A stretch of DNA of 46,541 bases from NCBI RefSeq assembly GCF_017656375.1, contig NZ_JACDOB010000013.1, positions 1-46,541 of the forward strand, in the 5' to 3' direction. Origin of the DNA: Thermovirga sp. Lineage in GTDB: Bacteria; Synergistota; Synergistia; Synergistales; Thermovirgaceae. Below are positions 7,347 to 16,536 of this stretch, piece by piece. The notes under the pieces were generated by a model. The model was not told the DNA's origin, ran no database searches, and saw only the letters and a program-made list of their open reading frames with translations. The position numbers and the translations under genes were made by a program. The stretch's first letter is position 1. Each line of letters opens with the position of its first letter.

Positions 7347-8189
7347 ATGGCTAGGACTGTTTGGTACCCTGGGCACATGGCCAAGGGCCTGAAGCAACTC
7401 AGGGCCCTTTCGGAGAAAATTGATATAGTTATAGAGATAAGAGATGCCAGGGCGCCGGAAGTTACGGCTTCGGCTTTTTCCTCCGGGATAGCTAAATTCA
7501 AGCCCCTATGGGTCATCCTTTCTAAGAAGGACCTGGCGGACGATAAGGCGACTAAAGACTGGCTTTCTCACTATAAGAAGAAAGGAATAAATGCTTGGGC
7601 TTTCAACCTGAGGAGGCCATCCTTTGGTGGTTTTTTGAGAGCACTTTCTAAGTTGCGTCCTTCTTACAGGGAGTTAAGGCTTGTTGTGGTAGGCGTGCCA
7701 AATGTGGGTAAATCCCTTTTCTTGAATCAGCTTGTGGGTAAGAAGGCCTCTCCGGTAGGTGGAGTTCCAGGAATAACTCGGGGGGTATCATGGTATAAGG
7801 GTAAAGGCTTCATGGTGGCTGATTCGCCTGGGATAGTGGATCCAAAAGCTGGGGCGGCAGTTCATAGGTGTCTTGCCTGGCTTGCAGGATCTCGTTCTGA
7901 TGTGATAGGTGGGTACCACAATATAGCATTGGATTTTCTGGCCTATCTTGAGGAGAGGAATCTTTTAAAGGTGGCTTTAGCTTCTTGGGATATAGAAATT
8001 ACAGAGGGTGAGCCTGAAAAGGTTCTTGAGAGCATAGGTAAAAGGTTAGGGTGTCTTGCCCCAGGAGGAAGCGTAGACATGGAAAGAGCTGGAAAACTTC
8101 TTTTGGATAGTTTTTCAGCAGGCAAACTTGGCAAGATAACCCTTGAGCTTCCCGAACAGCCTTTCTGTTCACCGGAGGAAGGTAAATGA
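7347..8189 (+). CDS. rbgA: Ribosome biogenesis GTPase RbgA (YlqF)
   Basis: A 281-residue circularly permuted GTPase needed for late assembly of the 50S ribosomal subunit. The permuted order is visible: 'DARAPE' (about 33-38), G4 'SKKD' (59-62, Ser in place of Asn), G1 'GVPNVGKS' (116-123), G2-type 'GIT' (142-144) and G3 'DSPG' (159-162). The N-terminal 'WYPGHMAKGL' is the family hallmark. ATG 7347 is preferred to GTG 7332, which lies inside lepB. rnhB overlaps its stop, the same rbgA-rnhB pairing found in Firmicutes. Confidence 0.94.
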   Translation: MARTVWYPGHMAKGLKQLRALSEKIDIVIEIRDARAPEVTASAFSSGIAKFKPLWVILSKKDLADDKATKDWLSHYKKKGINAWAFNLRRPSFGGFLRALSKLRPSYRELRLVVVGVPNVGKSLFLNQLVGKKASPVGGVPGITRGVSWYKGKGFMVADSPGIVDPKAGAAVHRCLAWLAGSRSDVIGGYHNIALDFLAYLEERNLLKVALASWDIEITEGEPEKVLESIGKRLGCLAPGGSVDMERAGKLLLDSFSAGKLGKITLELPEQPFCSPEEGK

Positions 8190-8746
8190 GGATAGTAGGT
8201 GTAGATGAAGCGGGAAGGGGGCCGTTGGCAGGGCCGGTGATTGCCGCAGCGGTTTATCTTGAACTCTGGCAGATGAAAAAGCTAATATCTTTGGGATTGA
8301 CTGACTCTAAAAAGCTATCTCCTAAAAAAAGAGAAAAGCTTTTTCAAGCTATATTGGATATGGAAGTATGTTTTAGGGCTCAGGCAGCAAGTCCCACTAG
8401 GATAGATAGGAATAACATACTGAAAGCAACATTATGGGCCATGAAAAGGGCGGTTATAAGCCTTCCTTTAAGACCAGATCTGGTTATAGTTGATGGCAAT
8501 AGGCCCATAGGGCTGAGTGTATGTAAAGAAAAGCCCCTGCCTGGAGCTGATAGTAAGGTTCCATCCGTTGCGGCTGCATCGGTAATAGCCAAGGTTCTTA
8601 GAGACAAGGTGATGATAAATCTATCCAGGGTGTACCCTGGATACGGTTTCGAAAAACATAAAGGGTATCCAACTAGTGAACACTACGAAGCCCTGAAAAA
8701 ATTAGGGCCATGCCAACTCCACAGAAGGAGCTTTCGCCTCGTGTAA
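8186..8746 (+). CDS. rnhB: Ribonuclease HII
   Basis: A 186-residue enzyme that cuts the RNA strand of RNA-DNA hybrids, including single ribonucleotides in DNA. The N-terminal 'GVDEAGRGPLAGPV' carries the first two acidic catalytic residues (D7, E8); 'DSKKLSPKKRE' and 'VIVDGNRPIG' give the others. The length is normal. Its ATG overlaps the rbgA stop as ATGA. Confidence 0.95.
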   Translation: MRIVGVDEAGRGPLAGPVIAAAVYLELWQMKKLISLGLTDSKKLSPKKREKLFQAILDMEVCFRAQAASPTRIDRNNILKATLWAMKRAVISLPLRPDLVIVDGNRPIGLSVCKEKPLPGADSKVPSVAAASVIAKVLRDKVMINLSRVYPGYGFEKHKGYPTSEHYEALKKLGPCQLHRRSFRLV

Positions 8747-8775
8747 TTTACACAATTTTATTCCATCAGTATTGA
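8747..8775 (+). promoter_or_regulatory. Possible promoter before yraN
   Basis: TTTACA (8747-8752), a 17-base spacer and TATTGA (8770-8775) lie in the only gap between rnhB and yraN. The -10 box is weak, and the transcript would begin very close to the start codon. Confidence 0.3.
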
Positions 8776-8793
8776 ACAAAGGCGGTGAAATCT

Positions 8794-9165
8794 ATGTCTG
8801 GCCATCTAAAGTTAGGTTCGGCGGGAGAAGATTTTGCTTGTCGGAAATTGGAAGAGATGGGGTATGAGATCATTTCTCGCAACGAGAGGTTTAAGGCTGG
8901 TGAGATAGATATAGTGGCCATGGAATCTGGTGAATTGGCCTTTGTGGAAGTGAGGACGAGAAGTATAGGTGTCATGTCTCCACCTGAAGCTACGGTGGGG
9001 CCAAGGAAGCTTAGAAAACTGGTGAAGTGCGGTCAAATTTATGTTGAGAACACAGGATGGGAAGGACCATGGAGGGTAGATATAGCAGCGATAACTGTTG
9101 ACAAAAAGGGCTCCATGAAGTTTGAGCTTTTTAAGGATGTAACGGTTGGGTTGGTGGAATTATGA
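8794..9165 (+). CDS. yraN: YraN/UPF0102 family endonuclease-like protein
   Basis: A 123-residue protein with a restriction-endonuclease-like fold. Family motifs are 'GSAGEDFACRKLEEMGYEI' near the N-terminus, 'GEIDIVA' (the acidic site) and 'FVEVRTR'. Its function is not settled; neighbourhood with rnhB, comM and dprA supports a role in DNA processing. ATG 8794 is preferred because AGGCGGTGA at 8780-8788 is well spaced; GTG 8785 overlaps that sequence. Confidence 0.88.
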   Translation: MSGHLKLGSAGEDFACRKLEEMGYEIISRNERFKAGEIDIVAMESGELAFVEVRTRSIGVMSPPEATVGPRKLRKLVKCGQIYVENTGWEGPWRVDIAAITVDKKGSMKFELFKDVTVGLVEL

Positions 9166-10673
9166 GACCAGTCATAGGTGTTACCCTTCATGGTGTGGAA
9201 GCGAGAAAAGTGGAAGTTGAGGTGGAGATAACAGGCGGTTTGTTTTCCATCTCAATAGTAGGTTTGCCCGATACTGCTGTAAGGGAGGCTAAAGAGCGGG
9301 TAAGAGCAGCTCTCAGGTCGGTAGGACTGAACGTTAGGGGAAGGGTGGCCATAAATCTAGCACCGGCAGACCTGCCCAAAGAAGGGGCTCTGCTAGATTT
9401 GCCTATGGCGGTAGGCATTGCAGTCGCCATGGGTGAGGCTAAACCACCTGAAAGAGCCATTCTCATGGGGGAGTTGGCCCTTGATGGAAGGGTTAGAAAG
9501 GCAAGGGGCGTTGTGCCTGCAGCTGTTTTAGCTCTTAAGGAAAGGTTTAAGATTTTCGTGCCCAAGGAAAATATCGGCGAAGTGTCTCTCGTAAAGGGAG
9601 TGGAAGCTTATGCCGTTGAAAGCTTAGGAGAGCTTTTGGCCCATTTGAGGGGTGATATGGCTCTTAAGAGAGTGGAAGAATATCAAGAAACAGGAGAGCT
9701 TCCTAAGGCAGATCCTGATTTGTCGGAGATAAAAGGCCATACTCAGGCAAAAAGAGCCCTTGAAATAGCAGCAGCGGGGCATCATAACGTCTTCATGATT
9801 GGGTCACCTGGTTCTGGTAAGACCATGCTTGCTAAAGCCCTACGGGGGATACTTCCTCCCCTTTCAGACCAGGAGGCCATGGATGTCTTGTTGATAAAAA
9901 GCACCCTTGGCCTTCCTCCAGGAAATATAAGGGAGAGACCTTTCAGGATAGTTCATCACACTGCAAGTACTGTAGCGGTGTGTGGAGGAGGCCCAAACTT
10001 GCGGCCGGGAGAGATAAGCCTAGCCCATAGAGGGGTTCTGTTCCTTGACGAGTTTACCGAATTCAGGAGGGAACTGGTGGAGGCCTTGAGGCAGCCCCTG
10101 GAAGATGGTGCTATTGTCGTGAGCAGAGCCTCCGGAAGCGTGTCTTATCCGGCACGGGTATTGTTGGTGGCGGCCTGTAACCCATGTCCTTGTGGGTATT
10201 TAGGTGACCCCATAAGACAATGCAGATGCTCGGCATCAGCTATAGAGAGGTATCAGAGGAAAATTTCAGGTCCCATAGTTGATAGGATGGATCTGTACGT
10301 ATCGGTTCCAAGGCTTTCTCCTCAGGAGCTGGTCTCTATTAATCCCGCTGATTCTACAGACAGTGCTACTGTGAGGCAACGGGTGATTAAAGCCAGAACC
10401 CTGCAACTTGCTCGCTGGGAAAAGTGGGGGTATTCCTGCAACGCCGAAGTTCCGGAAAAGATACTAAGAAAACATCTGAGCCTTTCTGGTGATGCATTAA
10501 CTTTTCTGGAGAAAATGGCCGGGAAGTTGCAGCTTACCGGAAGGGGCATAACGAGAATTCTCAGGGTGGCGCGAACTATAGCTGATTTGGACGGTTCTAG
10601 TGACGTGGGTATAGGGCATCTTTCCGAGGCTTTAGCGTATAGGAAAGGAGCAAGCATGTTGTGGATGAGCTGA
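9162..10673 (+). CDS. comM: ComM/YifB-type Mg-chelatase-like AAA+ ATPase
   Basis: A 503-residue ATPase. The N-terminal Lon-protease-like domain includes 'SIVGLPDTAVREAKERV' (about 31-47). The AAA+ core has Walker A 'GSPGSGKT' (214-221) and a Walker B 'LFLDEFTEF'; 'ACNPCPCGY' is the family's cysteine-rich motif. In naturally competent bacteria ComM is a helicase helping integrate incoming single-stranded DNA. The ATG overlaps the yraN stop (ATGA), and dprA, the loader of RecA on such DNA, overlaps its 3' end. Confidence 0.92.
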   Translation: MRPVIGVTLHGVEARKVEVEVEITGGLFSISIVGLPDTAVREAKERVRAALRSVGLNVRGRVAINLAPADLPKEGALLDLPMAVGIAVAMGEAKPPERAILMGELALDGRVRKARGVVPAAVLALKERFKIFVPKENIGEVSLVKGVEAYAVESLGELLAHLRGDMALKRVEEYQETGELPKADPDLSEIKGHTQAKRALEIAAAGHHNVFMIGSPGSGKTMLAKALRGILPPLSDQEAMDVLLIKSTLGLPPGNIRERPFRIVHHTASTVAVCGGGPNLRPGEISLAHRGVLFLDEFTEFRRELVEALRQPLEDGAIVVSRASGSVSYPARVLLVAACNPCPCGYLGDPIRQCRCSASAIERYQRKISGPIVDRMDLYVSVPRLSPQELVSINPADSTDSATVRQRVIKARTLQLARWEKWGYSCNAEVPEKILRKHLSLSGDALTFLEKMAGKLQLTGRGITRILRVARTIADLDGSSDVGIGHLSEALAYRKGASMLWMS

Positions 10674-11773
10674 AGGCTTTGTTGCTTTTAAACGCTACAG
10701 GTGTTTTGACTGCAAAACTTCTTTTGGGAAGCCCTTTAAGGCCAGAGGAGGTAATACGAGAGGGACAGAAGCTTTGGAAGTGCATGGGTTTTTCCGAACG
10801 AGTTATTAATTTTCTAGATATGGCCATCAAAGATGGATGGGCAGAACGAGAAATAGAGCGTTGTAACGTTTTAGGCATAAAACTCATAACGTGGGGCAGT
10901 AATGAATATCCTGCGCCACTAAGAGATTTGGGTGATCCACCTCTTTTGTTGTACGCTTCAGGTACTAAGCTTCCTTCTGGAGGGATAGGTGTAGTAGGAA
11001 CCAGGCGATGCAGCGCCTATGGTCGAAAGGTAGCAGCCCTTATAGGAGAAGTGATTGGCTCTTCTGGCATCGGGGTGGTAAGTGGAGGGGCTTTAGGGAT
11101 AGATGCTGCAGCTCATGAAGGATGCCTTGATTCAGGAGGTATGACTGTTGCAGTTTTGGGAACTGGTGTAGATGTAGTGTATCCGTCAAGCCACAGATGG
11201 CTTTTTGAGAAAATAAAGGAGAAAGGAGCTTTGATAAGCGAATATCCTTTGGGCACCAAGGCAAGGCCATGGGCATTTCCCAGGAGAAACCGGATAATTT
11301 CAGGGCTATCGGATAGATTGGTCATAGTGGAAGCACCCCTAAAGAGCGGAGCCATGATAACTGCCAAAATAGCCTTGGAATTGGGGCGGGAAGTTTGGGC
11401 AGTCCCGGGTCGTATCACTGAGGAAAACTCTCGAGGGACGAACGCGCTCATAGCAGATGGTGCTCATGTGCTTTACGATGTGGATGCATTTAGGGAGACT
11501 TTTAGGGAGCATCAACTTTTGTTTGAGGGTATGGATGTTGTAGTATCGAGAGAGAGAACCTTGACGAATTTTTCGAAAAAACAGATAAAAATTTACGAAT
11601 TTTTGTGCAAATATGGCGAGCAGACAGTTGACAACATCGCTGGCGGTTGTAAAATGAGCGCCGCTGAGGTTTTACAGGAATTGGGCTTTCTTAGCCTTGA
11701 GGGAATGGTATTTCCTTCTGGGCCGGGACGGTGGAGTGCCAGCCCACGAGGCCTGATGGCAGAAAAAAGATAG
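10661..11773 (+). CDS. dprA: DNA processing protein DprA
   Basis: A 370-residue protein that protects incoming single-stranded DNA and loads RecA. The central Rossmann-fold domain shows 'GVVGTRRCSAYGRKVA', 'SGGALGIDAAAHEGCL', 'VAVLGTGVDVVYP', 'FPRRNRIISGLSDRLVIVEA' and 'SGAMITA'. A C-terminal winged-helix-like domain (from about residue 300) follows. GTG 10661 overlaps the comM 3' end by 13 bases, with GGAAAGGAG upstream. The comM-dprA pair suggests at least the DNA-handling half of a competence system. Confidence 0.93.
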   Translation: MDELKALLLLNATGVLTAKLLLGSPLRPEEVIREGQKLWKCMGFSERVINFLDMAIKDGWAEREIERCNVLGIKLITWGSNEYPAPLRDLGDPPLLLYASGTKLPSGGIGVVGTRRCSAYGRKVAALIGEVIGSSGIGVVSGGALGIDAAAHEGCLDSGGMTVAVLGTGVDVVYPSSHRWLFEKIKEKGALISEYPLGTKARPWAFPRRNRIISGLSDRLVIVEAPLKSGAMITAKIALELGREVWAVPGRITEENSRGTNALIADGAHVLYDVDAFRETFREHQLLFEGMDVVVSRERTLTNFSKKQIKIYEFLCKYGEQTVDNIAGGCKMSAAEVLQELGFLSLEGMVFPSGPGRWSASPRGLMAEKR

Positions 11774-11798
11774 TATAAACAGGATAAGGAGAAGGGAT

Positions 11799-12068
11799 AT
11801 GGCGGTTAGATGTATAAGCGAATATGAGAGGCGTTTCCTCACAGAAGGAGCTTTGAGCTTGGCCTATAGTATGTTTGCGGAAAAGATTTTTCCTGATCAT
11901 GTCGTCGAGGCGGTAATGACGGAAGCGATAAACTACGGTCACGGTGGCTATACTGTAGATGAAGAACTATTGTATGCCATTTTGTGGGCTATTTGTGAAA
12001 GACACGTTAAAAATCCCCAAGCCCAGGAAACCTGGGACCATAATAGAAACGATTTTCGCCTTTCGTGA
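11799..12068 (+). CDS. Small conserved-looking protein between dprA and topA
   Basis: An 89-residue acidic, mostly helical protein of no family I recognise. It has no signal peptide or membrane segment. A clear ribosome-binding site (AAGGAGAAGGG) precedes ATG 11799, and the stop abuts the topA leader, so it is probably a real gene in the same transcript. Notable residues are 'NYGHGGYTVDEELLYAILW' and a C-terminal 'WDHNRNDF'. It lies where gamma-proteobacteria have smg (DUF494), but length and sequence do not resemble that protein. Confidence 0.65.
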   Translation: MAVRCISEYERRFLTEGALSLAYSMFAEKIFPDHVVEAVMTEAINYGHGGYTVDEELLYAILWAICERHVKNPQAQETWDHNRNDFRLS

Positions 12069-12083
12069 TTGGAGGTTTTCTGG

Positions 12084-14231
12084 GTGGCTGTGAAAAAAGA
12101 GAAGAAATCAAAAAAAGGCAAAAGAAAGACACTTGTGATAGTGGAGTCCCCTTCCAAAGCTAAAACCCTTACAAAATTGTTGGGAAGGAATTATGAAGTA
12201 AAAGCCAGCGTTGGGCATGTTAGGGACCTCCCGAAAAGCCGGCTTGCGGTGGATATCGAAAACAATTTTCAGCCAGATTACATAGTGGTAAGAGGTAAAG
12301 GGCCGGTTGTCAAGGAGCTTAAGAAAAGGGCGTCAGAGAGTTCCAAGGTTATTTTGGCTTCTGACCCTGACCGGGAAGGAGAAGCTATCGCCTGGCATCT
12401 TGCGGAGATACTGGGGATATCGGCGGAAAGCCCGTGCAGGATGAGGATGTATGAGATTACGCCTAAAGGTGTGAAGGAAGCGTTGGGCAGCCTGAGTTCT
12501 ATAGACATGAACAAGGTGTATGCCCAACAGGCAAGAAGGATAATGGACAGGTTAGTGGGATATACGATAAGTCCGCTTCTATGGAGGAAAATAAAGTGGG
12601 GGCTTTCGGCAGGTAGAGTCCAGTCAGCTGCTTTGAAAATTATATGTGACCGGGAAAGAGTCATAGAGGATTTTGTCCCGCAGGAATATTGGAACATATC
12701 AGTTGAGGCTCAAAAGGAAAACGGCGCCCTATTCAACCTTAAGGTTGAGAAAAAAGAAGGTAAAACTCTACTCAAAGAAGGCAAGACCTTACTCATCGAC
12801 AGCGAGAAGGCGGCTGATGAGATTATAGGGCATATTCGCTCTAATCCTTTGATAGTTAAAAATTTTACCTCAAAGGAAGGAACGAGAAAGCCTTTAGCTC
12901 CATTTAAGACCAGTACCTTGCAGCAGGAAGCGGCAAGAAGGCTCAAGTTTTCCCCGAGGAAGACTATGTCAGTAGCGCAGGAATTGTATGAAGGTGTTGA
13001 AATTCCTGGAAGAGGAGTTATGGGCCTTATTACCTACATGAGAACTGACAGCCTCAGGGTTTCCCCCATGGCAATAGAGGATGTAAGATCATTCATAGGT
13101 GGAGCATTTGGGCAGGAGTATCTTCCGGAAAAACCCAATAATTTTGAAAGCAAAGTAAGGTCGCAGGATGCTCACGAGGCTATAAGGCCTACAGACGTAA
13201 AACTTCTTCCTGCAGAGATAAAACAGTACCTTTCCCGCGACCAATATAGGTTGTACGAGCTTATATGGAAGCGATTTGTGGCATCCCAGATGAGCCCTTC
13301 AATTGTAGCAAGGGTTACTTTGGAGGCCGAGGCCGGGAATATTGGGTTGAAGCAATCTGGAGTTAAGGTGATTTTTGACGGCTGGAGCAAGCTGTGGCCA
13401 TCGGATTTACAAGAGGCCCTTGTGCCGGAGGCTTCTCCAGGAGAAAAGTTGGAGATCCTTAGTGTAGATAAAGAACAGAAGTTCACCGCTCCTCCATCAA
13501 GATATACTGAGAGCGGCCTAATAAAGGTTCTGGAGGATAAGGGCATAGGCCGCCCATCTACTTATGCCACCATATTGCAAACTTTGAGCGACAGGCGTTA
13601 TGTTGGTAAAGATGAGGAGAAGAAATTAAAGCCAACAGATCTTGGCAAGTTGGTTAATGGTTTCCTTGAAAATCATTTTCCAGAGATAGTAGATGTAGGG
13701 TTTACGGCGAAAATGGAAGAAGAGCTGGATGAGATAGAGAGTTCAGAGAGAAAATGGGATGAGGTTATAGGAGAGTTTTGGTCGGCTTTTGAGCCTACGC
13801 TGCGCACTGCTGAGAAAAACGCGGAGAAGATTTCTGCCCCTCAAGGAGAGCCCATAGGAGAAAATTGCCCATTGTGCGGATCTCCTCTTGTTAAGAGGTA
13901 CAGCAGATACGGTGAATTTATAGGTTGTTCCGCTTATTCTGATCCAGAAAAAAAATGTACGTATAGCCGTCCGATAGTTGACAAGATAGGAGTTACGTGT
14001 CCCAAATGTGGCCAGGGTGAAGTTATAAGGCGCAAAGGGAAAAGGGGCAGGACTTTCTACGGATGCTCCAGGTATCCAGAATGTGATTATGCCTCCTGGT
14101 ACGAGCCGACGAATGAACGTTGCCCTGAGTGTGGAGGAGTAATAGTTTTGAAGGGAGCCAAGAGAACCAAGGTGTGTGAATCTTGTGGTTGGAAAGAGGG
14201 TAAAGTAAAGGATGGCTCAAATGAAGATTGA
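12084..14231 (+). CDS. topA: DNA topoisomerase I
   Basis: A 715-residue type IA topoisomerase that relaxes negative supercoils. Visible: the TOPRIM start 'LVIVESPSKAKT', the metal-binding 'ASDPDREGEAIAWHL', and the active-site tyrosine in 'GLITYMRTDS' (Y318 from this start). The C-terminus holds three four-cysteine zinc ribbons beginning 'CPLCGSPLVK', 'CPKCGQGEVI' and 'CPECGGVIVL'. GTG 12084 is chosen because GGAGG at 12071-12075 is 8 bases ahead; TTG 12069 lies upstream of that site. Confidence 0.95.
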   Translation: MAVKKEKKSKKGKRKTLVIVESPSKAKTLTKLLGRNYEVKASVGHVRDLPKSRLAVDIENNFQPDYIVVRGKGPVVKELKKRASESSKVILASDPDREGEAIAWHLAEILGISAESPCRMRMYEITPKGVKEALGSLSSIDMNKVYAQQARRIMDRLVGYTISPLLWRKIKWGLSAGRVQSAALKIICDRERVIEDFVPQEYWNISVEAQKENGALFNLKVEKKEGKTLLKEGKTLLIDSEKAADEIIGHIRSNPLIVKNFTSKEGTRKPLAPFKTSTLQQEAARRLKFSPRKTMSVAQELYEGVEIPGRGVMGLITYMRTDSLRVSPMAIEDVRSFIGGAFGQEYLPEKPNNFESKVRSQDAHEAIRPTDVKLLPAEIKQYLSRDQYRLYELIWKRFVASQMSPSIVARVTLEAEAGNIGLKQSGVKVIFDGWSKLWPSDLQEALVPEASPGEKLEILSVDKEQKFTAPPSRYTESGLIKVLEDKGIGRPSTYATILQTLSDRRYVGKDEEKKLKPTDLGKLVNGFLENHFPEIVDVGFTAKMEEELDEIESSERKWDEVIGEFWSAFEPTLRTAEKNAEKISAPQGEPIGENCPLCGSPLVKRYSRYGEFIGCSAYSDPEKKCTYSRPIVDKIGVTCPKCGQGEVIRRKGKRGRTFYGCSRYPECDYASWYEPTNERCPECGGVIVLKGAKRTKVCESCGWKEGKVKDGSNED

Positions 14232-15570
14232 TGGAGCGAAGAGCGTGCCTGAGGTGATGGTTATAGGTGCCGGTCTAGCAGGAAGCGAGGCTGCATGGCA
14301 GTTAGCTACAAGGGGGATTAAGGTAAAGCTTTTTGAGATGCGCCCTAAAAAGTACACCCCTGCTCATAAAACCGACAAATTTGCCGAATTGGTGTGCAGT
14401 AATTCTCTTGGTTCTAACGTGGAGGAAAGCCCTGGTGGAATATTAAAGAGTGAATTAAGGCGACTTGGAAGCCTCATAATGGAGTGTGCCGATCGGAACG
14501 GAGTTCCCGCTGGAAGGGCGTTGGCCGTTGATAGAGAGCTTTTCTCTCAATGCGTGACTGAAAAATTGAAGGAACATCCTCTTGTTGAAATACGTCATGA
14601 AGAAATAGGTTATCTTCCTCATAGCTTGGCGATAGTCGCAACAGGCCCTTTGACTAGTGATGCCATGGCGAAGAGCCTGAAGAGCGTGGTGGGGGAAGAT
14701 TTCCTTTATTTTTTTGATGCTGTTGCTCCCATAGTGACAGCTGAGTCCATCGAGATGTCAAAAGCTTACAAAGCCAGTCGCTATGGGAAAGGTGAGGACT
14801 ACATAAATTGTCCTCTTACTGAAGAGGAATATTATGCCTTTTGGGAGGCTCTGGTATCGGCAGAGAGGGCTCCCCTGGAGGAGTTTGAAAGGGACAGCAA
14901 GTTTTTCGAGGGGTGTTTGCCGGTAGAAATCTTGGCTAAAAGGGGGAAGGACACCCTACGATATGGGCCTATGAGGCCTGTAGGGTTGGAAAACCCGCAT
15001 GATGGCAAAAGGCCTTTTGCCGTTGTCCAATTGCGGCAGGAGAATAAGGCAGGTACTTTATACAACCTTGTGGGCTTTCAGACCAATCTGAGGTGGAAAG
15101 AGCAAGAGAGGGTTTTCAGGATTATCCCAGCCTTAAGGGGCGCGGAGTTTGTCCGCTTTGGCGTGATGCATAGGAATATATATGTGAATGCTCCTAGGGT
15201 GCTGGATGGATCCCTCAGGCTGAGGGAAATGAGATACATCTACCTGGCGGGCCAGATTACTGGTGTGGAAGGATATGTGGAAAGTACGGCCATGGGTTTA
15301 GTGGCTGGAATAAATGCTGCATGTCAGGCCTTCGGAGTAGAACTTCCTCGTTGGCCAGTGGAGACAGCCATAGGTTCCCTTATGAACCACCTTTCGGAGG
15401 AAAGACCCCACGGTTTCCAACCCATGAACATAAATTTGGGGCTTTTCCCGCCCCTAGGGGAAAGGATAAAGGATCGTTCTAAAAAATTGGCTAAGCATGC
15501 AGAAAGGGCAAAAGTTGCACTGGAAGCATTTATAAAAGAGCACAAGGAAGTTGTAGTGGAAAAAAACTAA
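14212..15570 (+). CDS. trmFO: tRNA (uracil-54-C5) methyltransferase, folate/FAD type
   Basis: A 452-residue flavoprotein that makes ribothymidine at position 54 of tRNA using methylenetetrahydrofolate. The N-terminal FAD-binding 'VIGAGLAGSEAAWQLA' and 'FEMRPKKYTPAHKTD' are diagnostic, as are 'ELVCSNSLGSN' and 'GQITGVEGYVESTAMG' towards the C-terminus. The gene overlaps the topA 3' end by 20 bases. The order topA-trmFO-xer-hslVU-codY is the same as in Bacillus. Confidence 0.95.
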   Translation: MAQMKIDGAKSVPEVMVIGAGLAGSEAAWQLATRGIKVKLFEMRPKKYTPAHKTDKFAELVCSNSLGSNVEESPGGILKSELRRLGSLIMECADRNGVPAGRALAVDRELFSQCVTEKLKEHPLVEIRHEEIGYLPHSLAIVATGPLTSDAMAKSLKSVVGEDFLYFFDAVAPIVTAESIEMSKAYKASRYGKGEDYINCPLTEEEYYAFWEALVSAERAPLEEFERDSKFFEGCLPVEILAKRGKDTLRYGPMRPVGLENPHDGKRPFAVVQLRQENKAGTLYNLVGFQTNLRWKEQERVFRIIPALRGAEFVRFGVMHRNIYVNAPRVLDGSLRLREMRYIYLAGQITGVEGYVESTAMGLVAGINAACQAFGVELPRWPVETAIGSLMNHLSEERPHGFQPMNINLGLFPPLGERIKDRSKKLAKHAERAKVALEAFIKEHKEVVVEKN

Positions 15571-15602
15571 AAATTCTCCATATAAAATATTTATATAGAA
15601 AA

Positions 15603-15633
15603 TTGTGTTTTTTCTCCAACAAAATGCTACAAT
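15603..15633 (+). promoter_or_regulatory. Extended -10 promoter of the xerC-hslVU operon
   Basis: The sequence TGCTACAAT (15625-15633) is an extended -10 element; TTGTGT at 15603-15608 could be a -35 with a long 19-base spacer. The predicted start of transcription, about 7 bases after the -10, falls on or next to ATG 15640. Confidence 0.5.
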
Positions 15634-15639
15634 ATATCC

Positions 15640-16536
15640 ATGTCCATGAAGGTAGAAGAAGCGGTAGATTTGTATTTGAACTGGCTTAAGTATGGCTGTG
15701 GGAAGTCTGAGAACACCACCATCAATTATGCTGTGGACTTGTGTCAGTTTGTCGATTATTTGATGTCCCAGGGGATAAATGATGTTGGAGACATAGAGTC
15801 CGCTCATGTTAGGGCTTTTTTGCGGGATGTAGTGGGCTTTGGCTATGCGAGAACATCTGCGGCAAGGAAGCTTTCTGCTATAAAGGGCTTGACTTCATTT
15901 TTAAAAAAAAGAGGGCTAGTTGAGTCAGATGTTGCTGCCAGATTGAAGGGACCAAGGCTCCCAAAACGGCTTCCGAGGGCTTTGCCATATGAGGATGTGG
16001 TTAAGCTCATAGAAAAAGGTCCTAGAGGTGACAAGACACTAAGGGATAAGGCTGTGCTTGAGCTTCTTTATGGGTGTGGATTGAGGATAGCGGAGGCATC
16101 TGCCCTGAAGTGGGAGCAGGTGGACCTAAAAGAGAGATGGATAAGAGTTGTAGGTAAAGGAGATAAAGAGAGGATAGTGCCGATGGGCCGTTATGCCGTC
16201 AAAGCCTTGAAAGATTGGAAAGATTCAGGCGAATCTTCGGATACTTATGTTTTCCCTGGGGAGAAAGGCGGTTTTATAACGGTTCGAACTTTGCGCCGAA
16301 TAGTGGCAAGATGCGCAAAAAACGCAGGTTTAAGTGGTGTAACTCCTCATGCTTTAAGGCATAGTTTTGCTACCCACATGCTGGAACGAGGTGCAAACTT
16401 GAGGGTTTTGCAGGAACTTTTGGGGCATGAAAGCTTGATGACCACTCAGCGGTATCTCAAAGTGACTGCTGAGCAACTCAAGAAGAGTTATATAAAGGCC
16501 CATCCCAGGGCTGTGTTCGGAGGGGAAGATGTTTAA
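15640..16536 (+). CDS. xerC: Tyrosine recombinase XerC/CodV
   Basis: A 298-residue site-specific recombinase that resolves chromosome dimers at a dif site. The N-terminal SAM-like domain (about 1-90) precedes the catalytic domain with the R-H-R-H-Y set: '[10 protein letters not shown]', '[12 protein letters not shown]', 'LGHESL' and the nucleophile in 'TTQRYLKV'. By its position ahead of hslV-hslU-codY it corresponds to Bacillus CodV. No ribosome-binding sequence precedes ATG 15640 or ATG 15646, and the promoter is only a few bases upstream, so the mRNA may be leaderless. It overlaps hslV by 8 bases. Confidence 0.93.
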   Translation: MSMKVEEAVDLYLNWLKYGCGKSENTTINYAVDLCQFVDYLMSQGINDVGDIESAHVRAFLRDVVGFGYARTSAARKLSAIKGLTSFLKKRGLVESDVAARLKGPRLPKRLPRALPYEDVVKLIEKGPRGDKTLRDKAVLELLYGCGLRIAEASALKWEQVDLKERWIRVVGKGDKERIVPMGRYAVKALKDWKDSGESSDTYVFPGEKGGFITVRTLRRIVARCAKNAGLSGVTPHALRHSFATHMLERGANLRVLQELLGHESLMTTQRYLKVTAEQLKKSYIKAHPRAVFGGEDV

